Source: Bradyrhizobium altum (GTDB lineage Bacteria > Pseudomonadota > Alphaproteobacteria > Rhizobiales > Xanthobacteraceae). From it: DNA of 40,141 nucleotides. Location: assembly GCF_020889705.1 (NCBI RefSeq), contig NZ_JACMYP010000047.1, forward strand, positions 1-40,141, in the 5' to 3' direction. The notes below the pieces were generated by a model, which saw nothing but the letters and a program-made list of their open reading frames with translations, had not been told where the DNA came from and ran no database searches. Made by a program: the position numbers and the translations under genes. This document shows, piece by piece, positions 19,432 to 29,481 of the stretch. Position 1 is the first letter of the stretch. Each line of letters opens with the position of its first letter.

Positions 19432-20253
19432 GCTATGAAGTTTTACCGACGCAGCTCGCCAGCAGCACAAGTGCCGATTGCGTTTTGCGCAGCGGACCGG
19501 ACGGAACCTGGTTATCGATTGGCCGGGGTCATGTTATCTCGATCAACCGTTCACCAATGCCCTTCCGGTCTTCTTCGAACCGGTGCAAGAGGATGCTGCG
19601 TACGCGATGAACTCGATCGACTATTCCAAAGCGAGCAAGATAGCGATGCAAATAATACGGTTAAATGCGATGCCTGCCGGATGTGGCGTTAAGTTAAGGA
19701 GTCTGAACGAGAGATCTTTCGGAGCATCAAGCCGCGATCCGAAGTTCAGGCGCGGATCGATGCCATCTTCCGTGAGCACTTTGAGCCCTATGCCGTGATC
19801 GGCATTCGTGTTCGGCACGGCAAAGGCGCGAGGATATTATGGGGCATGCGCCCTACTGGGCCGATCCGGAGCGCGCCTTGCGACAGGTCCGTAATGCCAT
19901 CGACAAGGCGAAGGCCTTACCGCATGCAACACCTGTTAGGGCTTCCTGTGCATGGACAGCGCGCTCGTCCTTGAGAAGGTGTCAGCTATTTCCCGATGTT
20001 TTCACGATGCCGAAGCGATTCCAGGCGCCTCAGGCCGGGCCATTGCACAGTGCGGCGCTCGGGGCGGAGGGCGGCTTTTTCGTGCTCATCGAGATGTATC
20101 TCCGCGCAATGCGACATTGTGCCCCGTTTCCTCCGACGAGCGCTTTCACGCGCTATGAGCGCCTCTTTGCCACGCGTCATAGAATTCGATTTGAACGATG
20201 CGAGCCGATTGATCATGATTGAAGAAACCTCACAAGAGCTGGCGGCTTCATGA
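19432..20253 (+). pseudogene. nodZ: nodZ, fucosyltransferase, heavily degraded
   Basis: NodZ adds alpha-1,6-fucose to the reducing end of the Nod factor. Pieces in all three plus frames match it in order: RFAQRTGRNLVIDW and SCYLDQPFTNALPVFFEPV (19475-19590); RDELDRLFQSEQDSDAN with CDACRMWR (19605-19690); IFRSIKPRSEVQARIDAIFR and HFEPYAVIGIRVRHG (19715-19820); GHAPYWADPERALRQVRNAI (19840-19900); FQAPQAGPLHSAALGAEGGF (20020-20085); FPPTSAFTRY; and RVIEFDLNDASRL to TGA at 20251-20253. A segment after FFEPV is deleted and at least five frame changes are present. No functional product is possible. Confidence 0.88.
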
Positions 20254-20624
20254 AAGTCGTAGCCCGCTTCATCGATTTGATGGCCGCTTTTTGCATTGAG
20301 CAGTACTGCCACGATGTTTCCGGGCGGCAATTGGTTGCCCGAACCGCGGCGCTCCAACCTAACGTGCGGAGACGGTGCGTCGGGTTTAGGTCGCGTCAAC
20401 GCGGCTACTGAGCGTTTCCGTCATCCTGACCGATTGTTGCCTCGACGAGAGGCGCTGTTCATCGGCTCGCTCCTTCGGTTGCGCGATGACGAGAGCGCGG
20501 CTTGGTGTCTGATCTTAGATCTTAGCAGTAGGCCGAGTGGGCTCCAGGCATCGTGTGGATGATGCGGCATCCCTGTCGCAAAGCACGCACACAGTGTCTC
20601 GAATCCGCCAAGCGTTTGGCGTGC
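20254..20624. other. Intergenic, no gene recognised
   Basis: The stretch separates the nodZ remnant from the fixR control region. Short frames here show no family motif. Confidence 0.4.
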
Positions 20625-20639
20625 GCGACATTAGGACGC
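20625..20639 (+). promoter_or_regulatory. RegR box upstream of fixR-nifA
   Basis: The sequence GCGACATTAGGACGC matches the published RegR-box consensus GNGRCRTTNNGNCGC at every defined position. In B. diazoefficiens RegR, of the redox-responsive RegSR pair, binds such a site about 68 bp upstream of the fixRnifA start. The distance to the promoter below is about the same. Confidence 0.75.
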
Positions 20640-20669
20640 AAAGCCGGAGCGCCTTTGCGTGCATCGTAG

Positions 20670-20685
20670 TGGTCCAAATTCTGCT
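20670..20685 (+). promoter_or_regulatory. Sigma-54 (-24/-12) promoter of fixR-nifA
   Basis: TGGTCCAAATTCTGCT keeps the invariant GG-N10-GC spacing of RpoN promoters. A start is expected near 20697, about 65 bp from the centre of the RegR box. The Shine-Dalgarno AGGAGAGG (20708-20715) and the fixR start follow. Confidence 0.6.
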
Positions 20686-20717
20686 ACGCATACGCCATCG
20701 GCGCTACAGGAGAGGAC

Positions 20718-21559
20718 GTGGGTGTGGGTCTCGATCTGCCAAATGACGATCTGGTCGGACGTCCACCGCCGGAGACACACTTGGGCTGTCCCTTTCACTC
20801 CGATAAAGCCCGCGTCCATCGGGGAGAACAGAAGGCGATATTGCTGACCGGGGCATCGCGCGGAATTGGTCATGCCACCGCCCAGCTGTTTTCGGAAGCA
20901 GGTTGGCGTATTATTTCTTGCGCGCGCCAACGCTCGACGGCGAGCGGTGCCTCTGGGAGTCCGGGCGCGAGGATCATATCCAAGTCGACCTCAGCAATCA
21001 TCAGATGCTGGCGTGCTTGATCACGGAGGTCAAGGAACGCTTGGCGGGCGCACCTTTGCACGCGCTAGTGAACAACGCCGGCATCTCGCCGAAGGCGCCC
21101 GATGGGGACCGGCTGACGTCGCTGACGACGTCAACCGAAACCTGGATGAGAGTGTTCCATTTGAATCTGGTGGCCCCGATCCTGTTGGCGCGGGGTTTAT
21201 TTGACGCGCTAAGGGCCGCGTCAGGATCGATTGTCAACGTGACTTCGATCGCTGGTTCGCGGGTGCATCCGTTTGCCGGCAGCGCCTATGCGACGTCGAA
21301 AGCTGCGCTTGCGAGTCTCACACGTGAAATGGCCCACGATTATGCGCCGCATGGCATTCGCGTGAACGCGATCGCGCCCGGCGAGATCAGGACGGACATG
21401 TTGTCGCCCGATACAGAAGCGCGTCTCGTGCCAAACATCCCGCTGCGCAGAGTGGGGACACCCGACGAAGTGGCCAAGGTCATCTTCTTCCTATGTTCGG
21501 ATGCCGCAAGCTATGTCACGGGGGCCGAGGTGCCGATCAATGGTGGGCAACATCTGTGA
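20718..21559 (+). pseudogene. fixR: fixR, short-chain dehydrogenase/reductase with one frameshift
   Basis: The GTG at 20718, behind AGGAGAGG, opens GVGLDLPNDDLVGRPPPETH, the FixR-specific N-terminus, followed by the NAD(P)-binding ILLTGASRGIGHATAQLF. The frame is lost around 20930 and continues in another frame as LDGERCLWESGREDHIQVDL. All SDR motifs follow: LVNNAGIS, S of GSIVNVTSIAG, the catalytic YATSKAA, VNAIAPGEIRTDM and the end GAEVPINGGQHL. One indel thus splits an otherwise well-preserved gene of about 280 codons. FixR is co-transcribed with nifA; its enzymatic role is not established. A sequencing error is possible. Confidence 0.88.
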
Positions 21560-21811
21560 ATCAAGCAAGCCGGGCAACACAGCTGCCTTGAGCTTCAGCG
21601 CTGGAGCTTGTGTTCTACGCTGACGTCACGCATCCATTTCGAAGAAATGAAATCAAGGCGCTGTAAGGTTACCGTCGTGCCATGAAAAGGTGTTACGCTT
21701 CTACGTGATCTCGTCGACTCATGGCGCTAGATCGAGCATGACATGCAAAGCGAAGCTCGTAAACCCGAACAAGGTGCCAGGGAGGATGATCAAAATAACG
21801 GAGACCGCCTC

Positions 21812-23566
21812 ATGCTGCATATCGCTTCCGCACGCGAAAGACCTGCCTCTCAGCCGGAGACGGAGCGCGAGCTCTCGGGCGAGCCGCTGCGCGAGAGCGC
21901 GCTGACCGGCATCTTCGAAATATCGAAAATACTCACCGCTCCCTGCCGGCTCGAGGTCACGCTGGCTAACGTCGTGGGCCTTCTGCAATCGTTTGTGCAG
22001 ATGCGACACGGGATCGTCTCGCTGTTCGACGATGACGGGTTGCCGGACATTACCGTGGGCGCCGGCTGGAGCGAAGGCAGCGACGACCGCTTCCGGATGC
22101 GCCTGCCGCGGAAGGCAATCGACCAGATCGTTGCGACCGACAGGCCTCTTGTCGCCGAGAACGTGGCAGCGGAGCCGGCGTTCAGCGCAGCTGACCTGGA
22201 AGTGCTCGGTGCCTCGGATGATATGCCGGTGTCGTTCATCGGAGTTCCGATCCGCATAGATCCGAAAGTCGTGGGTACGCTGACGGTCGACCGTGTCCGT
22301 GACAAAAGGTCGAGTCTCCGGCTCGATTATGATGCGCGGCTGCTCGCCATGATCGCCAACCTGGTGGGACAGACAGTGAGGCTGCATCGCTTATTCGCCG
22401 GCGATCGCGAGCGGCTGATGGCGGAGAAGGACCGGCTGCAAAAGAAATTGCTCGAGCTTAGGCAACCTGAACGGGAACGTAAGAAGCTACCCGTCCATGG
22501 GATCATTGGCGACAGCCCAGCGCTGCGCGGGTTGCTAGAGAAGATCGCGGTCGTAGCCAAATCGAACAGCACGGTTCTGCTGCGCGGCGAATCCGGTACC
22601 GGAAAGGAACTTGTAGCCAAGGCCATTCACGAATCGTCTCTCCGCGCCAAGCGACCCTTCATTAAGTTGAATTGCGCGGCACTGCCCGAGACAGTACTGG
22701 AGTCTGAATTGTTCGGTCATGAGAAAGGTGCCTTTACCGGCGCCTTCAGCTCGCGCAAGGGGCGCTTCGAGCTTGCCGACAAGGGGACGCTGTTCCTTGA
22801 CGAGATCGGCGAGATCTCGGCCCCGTTCCAAGCGAAGTTGCTGCGAGTCCTCCAAGAGCAGGAGTTCGAGAGGGTCGGCAGCAACCAGACGATAAAGGTC
22901 GATGTTCGAGTCATAGGCGCGACGAACAAGAACCTTGAAGAGGCTGTGGCAAGAGGCGAGTTTCGCGCAGACCTTTACTATCGCATCAGCGTTGTTCCCT
23001 TGCTGCTGCCACCGCTCCGCGAAAGACGCAGCGATATTCCGCTGCTTGCCGGCGAGTTCCTCAGGAATTTCAACAGCGTGAACGGTCGTACGCTGACTTT
23101 GGAGGCGAGTGCGATCGATGTGCTGATGAACTGCGGCTTTCCGGGTAATGTCCGCGAGCTCGAAAACTGCATCGAACGCACCGCGACCCTGTCGGCCGGG
23201 CCATCGATCGTGAGAAATGACTTTGCATGTTGCCACGGCCAGTGCCTCTCCGCGATGCTGTGGAAAACTACATCGGAGGAGGCGACAGTCCAGCCGGCAC
23301 CAACCGTGCCAGTGCCCGCGAAGCCCATCACTTCGCTATCTGAAGCGACCGCGCCGGTCCCGCCTGTCGGCAGTGAACAGCGCTCACTGGCGCCTCCCGG
23401 TACAGTCCTCGTAAGTGGCTCGAAGATGGCCGATCGCGAGCGGGTCATTGCGGCCATGGAAAAATCTGGTTGGGTGCAGGCAAAAGCAGCGCGCTTGCTC
23501 GGATTAACGCCGCGCCAGATTGGGTACGCGCTGAGGAAGTACGCAATCGAGATCAAGCGGTTCTGA
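21812..23566 (+). CDS. nifA: NifA, sigma-54-dependent activator of nitrogen-fixation genes
   Basis: The 584-aa protein has an N-terminal GAF domain (about 30-180), an AAA+ sigma-54 interaction domain with Walker A GESGTGKE (259-266), the GAFTGA loop (306-311) and Walker B TLFLDE (326-331), and a C-terminal Fis-type helix-turn-helix (about 542-580). Four cysteines, C441, C453, C473 and C478, have the CX11CX19CX4C spacing that makes rhizobial NifA oxygen-sensitive. I chose ATG 21812 ([13 protein letters not shown]), with GGAG 8 nt upstream and length matching the family, instead of an in-frame ATG at 21743. The gap of 252 nt after fixR holds an imperfect palindrome. All catalytic motifs are intact. 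Confidence 0.96.
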   Translation: MLHIASARERPASQPETERELSGEPLRESALTGIFEISKILTAPCRLEVTLANVVGLLQSFVQMRHGIVSLFDDDGLPDITVGAGWSEGSDDRFRMRLPRKAIDQIVATDRPLVAENVAAEPAFSAADLEVLGASDDMPVSFIGVPIRIDPKVVGTLTVDRVRDKRSSLRLDYDARLLAMIANLVGQTVRLHRLFAGDRERLMAEKDRLQKKLLELRQPERERKKLPVHGIIGDSPALRGLLEKIAVVAKSNSTVLLRGESGTGKELVAKAIHESSLRAKRPFIKLNCAALPETVLESELFGHEKGAFTGAFSSRKGRFELADKGTLFLDEIGEISAPFQAKLLRVLQEQEFERVGSNQTIKVDVRVIGATNKNLEEAVARGEFRADLYYRISVVPLLLPPLRERRSDIPLLAGEFLRNFNSVNGRTLTLEASAIDVLMNCGFPGNVRELENCIERTATLSAGPSIVRNDFACCHGQCLSAMLWKTTSEEATVQPAPTVPVPAKPITSLSEATAPVPPVGSEQRSLAPPGTVLVSGSKMADRERVIAAMEKSGWVQAKAARLLGLTPRQIGYALRKYAIEIKRF

Positions 23567-24019
23567 ACCCACGGACCTATGAGAGGACAATGTTCGGCGG
23601 TTTCAGGGCGCGTCCAATCCCAGCGAAATCTGAAGGGGACGGTCCGCCCCTCGGCGGCAGCTCAAGGGAGAGGACCCGCCCGCCTGCGGGGCCGCCGTGG
23701 CAACGCGAGTTCACTTGGTTCGGTGAGAGGTGGACTAAGCGACGCGGTGGTGAACCCCGCCGGCGCGCTACAGGTCGATACCATTGCGTTGTGCCGCACC
23801 TGACCGATGCCGCCGTGTCGCCGACCTGCGGCAACGAGACGGCCGCGACATTGAGCAAGTTCACCGCTCGAAGCGCTGAATCTAGTGGGCGCGCAACATG
23901 CGAAATCGACGGATCGGAAACGGGCGGTTTCATTTCCTTCCTGCCAGTTCGTCGCTAAATCATGGCGTCCACTCTCTCCCCCAGAAGGCCTGATTGAGCG
24001 GACAAACCATGGTGGATGA
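23567..24019. other. Junction after nifA, no gene recognised
   Basis: No start of fixA or other symbiotic gene follows nifA directly. Only mixed short frames are seen, so this is where the inserted efflux region begins. Confidence 0.4.
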
Positions 24020-24704
24020 ATGGAGAAGCGACATAAGGTAGAGGCGTCGCAGAAGACGGTCCGCATGGGGCGACCGCCGAAGGACCTGGCTGCCGAAGTG
24101 GACGTGCGGATCCTGACCGCAGCGCGCGAGTTGTTCCTGGCTCGTGGACTCGCCGGCGTCAGCGCCGAGGAGATCGCGCGTCGTGCTCGTGCCAGCAAGG
24201 CAGCGATCTATACCCGTTTCCCGACCGATGAAGCGTTGTTTGCTGCGATCGCCCTGCGCAACATGGCAAAAGTGCAGGAAGGTACGAAAGCGGGGCGCGC
24301 CGGGCGGGACGCTCGAAGAACGACTGACGGTTCTCGGGACCGAGATACTCAAGCATGTGCTGACCGCCGATAGTGCCGACTTCAGGCGTCTGGCGGTCGC
24401 TGAGGCGCGCCGCTTTCCCGATCTAGCGAAGGTCGGGCGCATGATCCGCGAACGCGGCATGCATCACGCGGCCGGCGTCCTGAAGGACGTCACGCGCTCG
24501 AAGCACGGCATGGCCTCTGCCGCCTTCGCTCCAGAGCGCCTGACCAAGACGGCCCAGTTCTTCCTCGACCTCGTGATTGCGCCGCTGCTGATGCGGGCGG
24601 TGTTCGGCGAAGATCCAAAAGCGCTGCGAGCGCACATCCGCACGGACGTGGCCGAGAGCGTACCGTTTTTCCTGGCGGCCTGCCGCAACGACGCCGGCCC
24701 ATAG
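24020..24704 (+). pseudogene. TetR-family repressor, frameshifted
   Basis: The first frame encodes a TetR DNA-binding domain (ILTAARELFLARGLAGVSAE, EIARRARASKAAIYTRFPTD). It loses frame near 24295, and the effector domain continues in another frame (LEERLTVLGTEILKHVLTAD ... PLLMRAVFGEDPKALRAHIR ... FLAACRNDAGP, stop at 24704). It is placed upstream of the efflux genes and would be their local repressor. One indel inactivates it. Confidence 0.82.
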
Positions 24705-25109
24705 CAAATCGCGCCGGCTTCGCCTTCGCACGTAGGTTCGAGACGGCCATCAGCGGCAGAACGACCGCACGTGGTGCACGTGCTCGGCCTCATGGTTCGC
24801 CCGGCGATGCAAGGCATCGTCCGGAGACCCCCCGCAGGGCGGCGCTCCTCACCATGAGGAGTATCGAGATTTCTCCACGCACCGAGACCTCATCCTCAAG
24901 GAGCCTGCCAAAGCGGACGTCTCGAAGGATGGGCCGCGTGCAGGACTATCCGCCAAATTCTCTATTCCCGCGATTGGGCCGCTTTTTTCACAACATTCAG
25001 AAACTGAACTACTTAGTTTCGTTAGTTGACAGAACATCTCGTGTCCAAATATCGGTACCGAACCGTACAGTTCTATATTTGGCTTCAAAAAAGACTGGCG
25101 TTTTGCAAA
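24705..25109. other. Leader of the efflux remnant
   Basis: No gene is recognised. TTGACA at 25026-25031 followed after 17 nt by ATATCG, with the near-palindrome GGTACCGAACCGTAC at 25053-25067, could be the old TetR-controlled promoter. This is weak evidence. Confidence 0.3.
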
Positions 25110-26418
25110 CAGGCGGAGTGGCCGTACATCCTTCGAGGCTCGCTCTTGCCGCGACAGCGAGCACCGGCACGCCGGGCGGCAATTCGCAATCGTTCGCGCC
25201 GGGAAACGACGTCTCGGGCACCTGGTGGACGGCCCTTAGTTCGCGAAAGCTCACCTTGTTCGTCGAGGAAGCTGTTCGCAGGCATCCCGACGTCGAATCC
25301 GCCGAATTCGCGCTACGTGCCGCCCGCGAGACCGTGTTCGCCGAGCAGGGCGCCTTGTCTCCGCAGGTGACCGGCACCGGATCGGCGGCACGCGAGCAAG
25401 GGCCGCTCTACAAGCTCTTCAATACGTCGGTCAGCGTCTCCTACGCCCTCGATCTCTGGGGTGGCACGCGCCGGCAGCTCGAGGCGCTCGAGGCGCAGGC
25501 CGACTATCAGACGTTCAAAACTCGAGGCGAGCTACCTGGCGCTGACCGCCAACGTCAACACGGCCGCAATCACCGATGCTTGGCTGCGCGACCAGATCTT
25601 CGCGACCGAGGAGATCGTCCAACCTGAGTCGGATCAGCTCGCGCGCATCCAGCATCGGTTCGAGATTGGCGCCGTCGCCAAGTCCGACGTGCTGGCGCAG
25701 GAGTCGACCCTGGCGCAGGCCAAGGCGACGCTGCCTCCGCTGCAGAAGCATTGGCGCAGCAACGCAATTAGTTGATGGCCTATCTCGGGCGGCTGCCGAG
25801 CCAGGATCACGGCGAGCATGTCACGCTCGCCGAGCTTGCGCCTGCCTGGACGGCTGCCGGTGTCCTTGCCTTCGGAGCTCGTCCGGCAGCGTCCGGACAT
25901 CCGCCAGCCAGAGGCGACGCGGCACCAGGCCACGGCAACCGTCGGCGTGGGTGTGGCTAATCTGTTGCCGCAGATCACGCTGTCCGGCAGTAGGGCGCGA
26001 GCGAGACCGGCAAGCTGTTCTCGCCCGGAACCATCGCCTGGAACGCGACCTCCACCGTCACCCAGAAGCTGATCGACGGCGGTGCGCTCTACCACACCAA
26101 GGAAGCGGACGTGGCGCTCTTGAGCAGGACATGGCGGCCTATGAGAGCGCGGTGCTTTCCGCGTTCCAGAACGTCGCGGACTCAGGCGACCTCGTCTACG
26201 TCGTCGACAATCTACACAACGGGCAGGGCGCGGCGCGGCAGACATTCGTCAAGGCGAGGCCCGCGAAGGGCGACCGCATTGCGGTGACCGACGGCATCAA
26301 GCCCCGCGAGAGCGTCGTGATCGCAGGCCGGATCAAGCTCCGCAACGGCAGCTCGGTCAAGATCGACAATTCCCACGTTCCGCTCGCCGAGGCGGCGCCT
26401 TCCGTGGTCGACCAGTAA
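25110..26418 (+). pseudogene. Outer-membrane factor fused by deletion to the C-terminus of a membrane-fusion protein
   Basis: The 5' part is a NodT/OprM-like outer-membrane efflux protein: WWTALSSRKLTLFVEEAVRR, YALDLWGGTRRQLEALEAQA, DQLARIQHRFEIGAVAKSDV and LVRQRPDIRQPEA, with KLIDGGALYHTKEADVAL near 26060-26120. At least three frame changes occur. After AAYESAVLSAFQNVADS (to about 26188) the frame runs into sequence typical of the end of an HlyD/AcrA membrane-fusion protein (TFVKARPAKGDRIAVTDGIK, VVIAGRIKLRNGSSVKIDNS). The rest of the fusion-protein gene has been deleted. It has no lipobox or usable start. Confidence 0.75.
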
Positions 26419-26441
26419 GCTTAGCAGCAAGAGCCGATACG

Positions 26442-29145
26442 ATGCGTTTCACGGACATCTTTATCCGTCGCCAGTCCTGGCCGTCGTGATCAGTACGCTG
26501 ATCCTGGTGCTCGGGCTGCGTTCGATGACCTCGCTGTCGATCCTGCAATATCCCGTACCCAGAACGCGATCGTCACGGTGACGACGGCCTATGCCGGCGC
26601 GGATTCCGACATCATCGCCGGATTCATCACGACGCCACTGGAGAACGCCATCGCCCAGGCCAACGACATCGACTACGTGAGCTCGAGCAGCATCACCAGC
26701 ACCATCACCGTGAACCTGCGCCTGAACTACGACTCCGGCAAGGCGATGACGGAGATCAATGCCAAGGTCAACTCCGTCCTCAACCAGCTTCCGGCCGGCG
26801 CGCAACAGCCGACGCTGACGCTGAAGGTGGGGCAGACAATCGATCCCATGTACGTCGGATTTACGAGCGAGGTGCTGGCTCCGAACCAGATCACCGACTA
26901 TCTGACGCGCGTGGTGCAGCCGAGGCTGCCGGCCGTTCCCGGCGTGCGGACTGCCGAGCTGATCGGCGGCAAGAAATTTGCCCTGCGCGCGTGGCTCGAC
27001 GCCGACAAGCTCGGAGCCTACGGCCTCACGGCGGCCGACGTATCGGCCGCGCTGTCCGGCAACGACTACATCGCCAGTCTTGGTTCGACGAGGGGACGCC
27101 TGGTCCAGGTCGATCTCTCCGCCTCCACCAATCTTCACTCGCTCGAGCAGTACCGTAATCTCGTGGTCAAGCAGGCCGGCGGAGCCGTTATCCGTCTGAA
27201 GGACGTGGCGAACGTGACGCTGGGCAACGACGATTACGATAGCTCGGCCAAGTTCAACGGCAAGACCGCGGTCTATCTCGGCATCCAGGTCGCGCCGACC
27301 GCCAACCTGCTCGACGTCGTCATGGGCGTGAAGGCGGTACTCCCGGACATCAACGCGAATCTGCCGAACGGCATTGCCAGTGAGATTCTCTACGATTCCA
27401 CGGATTTCGTGAATAGCTCGATCGACGAGGTCATCCATTCGCTGGTCGAGGCGGTCAGCATCGTAACCTTCGTCGTCTTCCTCTTCCTCTTCCTCGGCTC
27501 CTGGCGTTCGGTCCTGATCCCGGTGATTGCGATGCCCTTGTCGCTGATCGGCACCTTCGCCCTGATGCTGCGGATGGGTTTTTCGATCAATCTGCTGACA
27601 CTGCTCGCTCTCGTGCTCGCGATTGGGCTCGTGGTCGACGACGCCATCATCATGGCGCGCTCGGCAGTCCCCATTATTGCGATGACCGTGGTGCTGATCG
27701 CGGTGTACGTGCCGGTCGGCTTCCAGGGCGGTCTCACCGGCGCGTTCTTCACCGAGTTCGCCTTCACGCTCGCCGGTGCAGTTACCGTCTCCGCGGTCAT
27801 CGCGTTGACCTTGTCGCCGACCAACTGCGCGTGGCTGCTACGTCGGACGGAGCGTGATAGCACGAATTGGGAAGCGCGCCTGGTACACAAGATCGATCAC
27901 GCGCTCGAGTGGCTGACCGCCGCCTACCGTCGCCGCCTCGAATCCGTGTTTGCTACCAAATCCGTCGTGGTGATATTCGCGCTGCTGCTGTTCGCCTGCA
28001 TTCCCTGGCTCTATTCGACGTCGAAGAGCGAGCTCGCCCCCGACGAGGATCAGGGCGTCATCCTGACGATGACCAATTCGGCGCCGTCGGACCAGCGTCA
28101 GTTCTATGGCCAGCAGCTCTAGGGCCTCATCGCCAAGCGCCCGGAAACCAGCGTCGTCTTTCATATCGACACGCCCTCGCAGGCGATCGGCGGCTGGGTG
28201 CTCAAGCCGTGGGACAAGCGTAGCGCGGCGGCCGGCACCCTTCAACCTGAACTGCAGGGCACCTGAACTGCAGGGTCTACTCGACGGCATTGCGGGCACG
28301 CGCTCGGTGGCGTTCCAGCCGCCGCCGTTGCCGGGCAGCAACGGGCTGCCGATCCAGTTCGTCATCGGCACGACGGGTTCGTTCAACGAGCTCGAGGAGG
28401 TCGACCAGAAGTTCATGGCGGACGCGCGCAAGACAGGACAGTTCATCTTTCTCGACAACGACCTCAAGATCGACAAGCCGAAGAGCACGGTCGTATTCGA
28501 CCGCGACAAGGCCGGCGATCTCGGGCTGAAGATGAGCGATCTCGGCGGTTCGCTGGCGACCATGCTCGGCGGCAATTACGCCGAGTATTTCAGCCTGGAC
28601 GGCCGCTCCTACACGATGATCCCGCAGGTCCGTCAGAACGACCGCCTCACGACCGAGCAGCTCCTGAGCTACCAGATCCGCACCAGCAACAACACGATGT
28701 TGCCGCTGGCGACGGTCGCCCGTCTGGAGAACAAGACAGTGCCGCAGGCGATCAACCATTTCCAGCAGGTCAACGCCGCAACCGTTTCCGGCGTGGCGAT
28801 GCTGGGCGTTGCAATGGGCGATGCGCTCGGAACGTTGAAGACTCTCTCGCCCAGTCGCTTCCGACCGGCTACTCGGTCGGCTACGCAGGCTCCTCCCGGC
28901 AGCTGGAGAAGGAGTTTGGCGGCTTCATCACCACCTTCTTGTTCGCGCTGATCATCACCTATCTTTCGCTCGCCGCGCTGTTCAACAGCTTCGTCGACCC
29001 GTCATCATCATGATATCGGTGCCGATGTCGCTCGCCGGCGCGCTGATCTTCATTAGCGTCGGGCCCGGTGGCGCCAGCATCAATATCTACACCCAGGTCG
29101 GCCTCGTCACCCTGATGGGGCTCGTCAGCAAGCACGGCATCCCAA
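26442..29145 (+). pseudogene. RND-family (AcrB-like) efflux pump, multiply broken
   Basis: The gene starts MRFTDIFIRR with ATG 26442, then frameshifts near 26470 and 26555. A long frame follows (26575-28122) with AYAGADSDIIAGFITTPLEN, the transmembrane blocks SIVTFVVFLFLFLGSWRSVL and LLALVLAIGLVVDDAIIM, and a small internal deletion directly after VVDDAIIM. TAG at 28120 interrupts it. Further frames carry VFHIDTPSQAIGGWVLKPW, IQFVIGTTGSFNELEEVDQK, SLPTGYSVGYAGSSRQLEKE and GLVTLMGLVSKHGI. Homology stops near 29145, so the last transmembrane block is missing. The intact ancestor exported drugs or other hydrophobic compounds with the OMF and MFP above. Confidence 0.88.
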
Positions 29146-29427
29146 CGGGCTCGGCTTTGGAGCTCGGCTCGGTGTGCTCGAAACGCTCCAACAATCGGAC
29201 GTGGTAAGCCTCTTCCAACTCCATTTCGTCCACCATCGACTGGTCCGTAGCCCTCGTGATTAGCGGCGGTAATCTGTCGCAAGCTATCTTAGCTGGCATG
29301 CCCAGCGGAATAGCGTTGTTGCAGCTCCGACGCGTGTCGGTATTCGTTCGTCGGGATACCGGGCTAGAGGAGTCATCGAATCCGTTTAAGCCATTGTAGT
29401 AATTTGATGATTAAAATTCGGGTGCGA
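29146..29427. other. Junction between efflux remnant and fixA promoter
   Basis: No gene is recognised. It contains a candidate NifA upstream site and leads into the fixA promoter. Confidence 0.4.
29317..29332 (+). promoter_or_regulatory. Possible NifA upstream activator site
   Basis: TGT-N10-ACG differs from the NifA consensus TGT-N10-ACA in the last base. It lies about 100 bp before the fixA -24/-12 element, a usual distance for NifA binding. Confidence 0.35.
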
Positions 29428-29443
29428 TGGTACAACACTTGCT
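29428..29443 (+). promoter_or_regulatory. Sigma-54 (-24/-12) promoter of fixA
   Basis: TGGTACAACACTTGCT matches the RpoN consensus TGGCAC-N5-TTGCW at nearly every position, with GG-N10-GC. The start is expected near 29455, about 27 nt before the fixA start codon. It lets fixA answer to NifA independently of the upstream insertion. Confidence 0.85.
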
Positions 29444-29481
29444 GTTCTCCTCGCAGCTGTCGCAACTTTTGGAGCAACTCC

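Noticed and set aside
20644..20660. CCGGAGCGCCTTTGCG as a -24/-12 promoter of fixR
   Set aside because: GG to GC spacing is 9 instead of 10; the element at 20670-20685 has the right spacing and fits the RegR-box distance.
21612..21642. TGACGTCACG core between fixR and nifA resembling the MerR-type sites
   Set aside because: The TTGAA-like block is off by one in spacing and altered, and no -10 fits at 19 bp, so I did not count it as a member of the set.
26461..27438. Long minus-strand open frame (325 codons) over the RND gene
   Set aside because: It is a mirror frame of GC-rich coding DNA; the plus strand carries the RND motifs.
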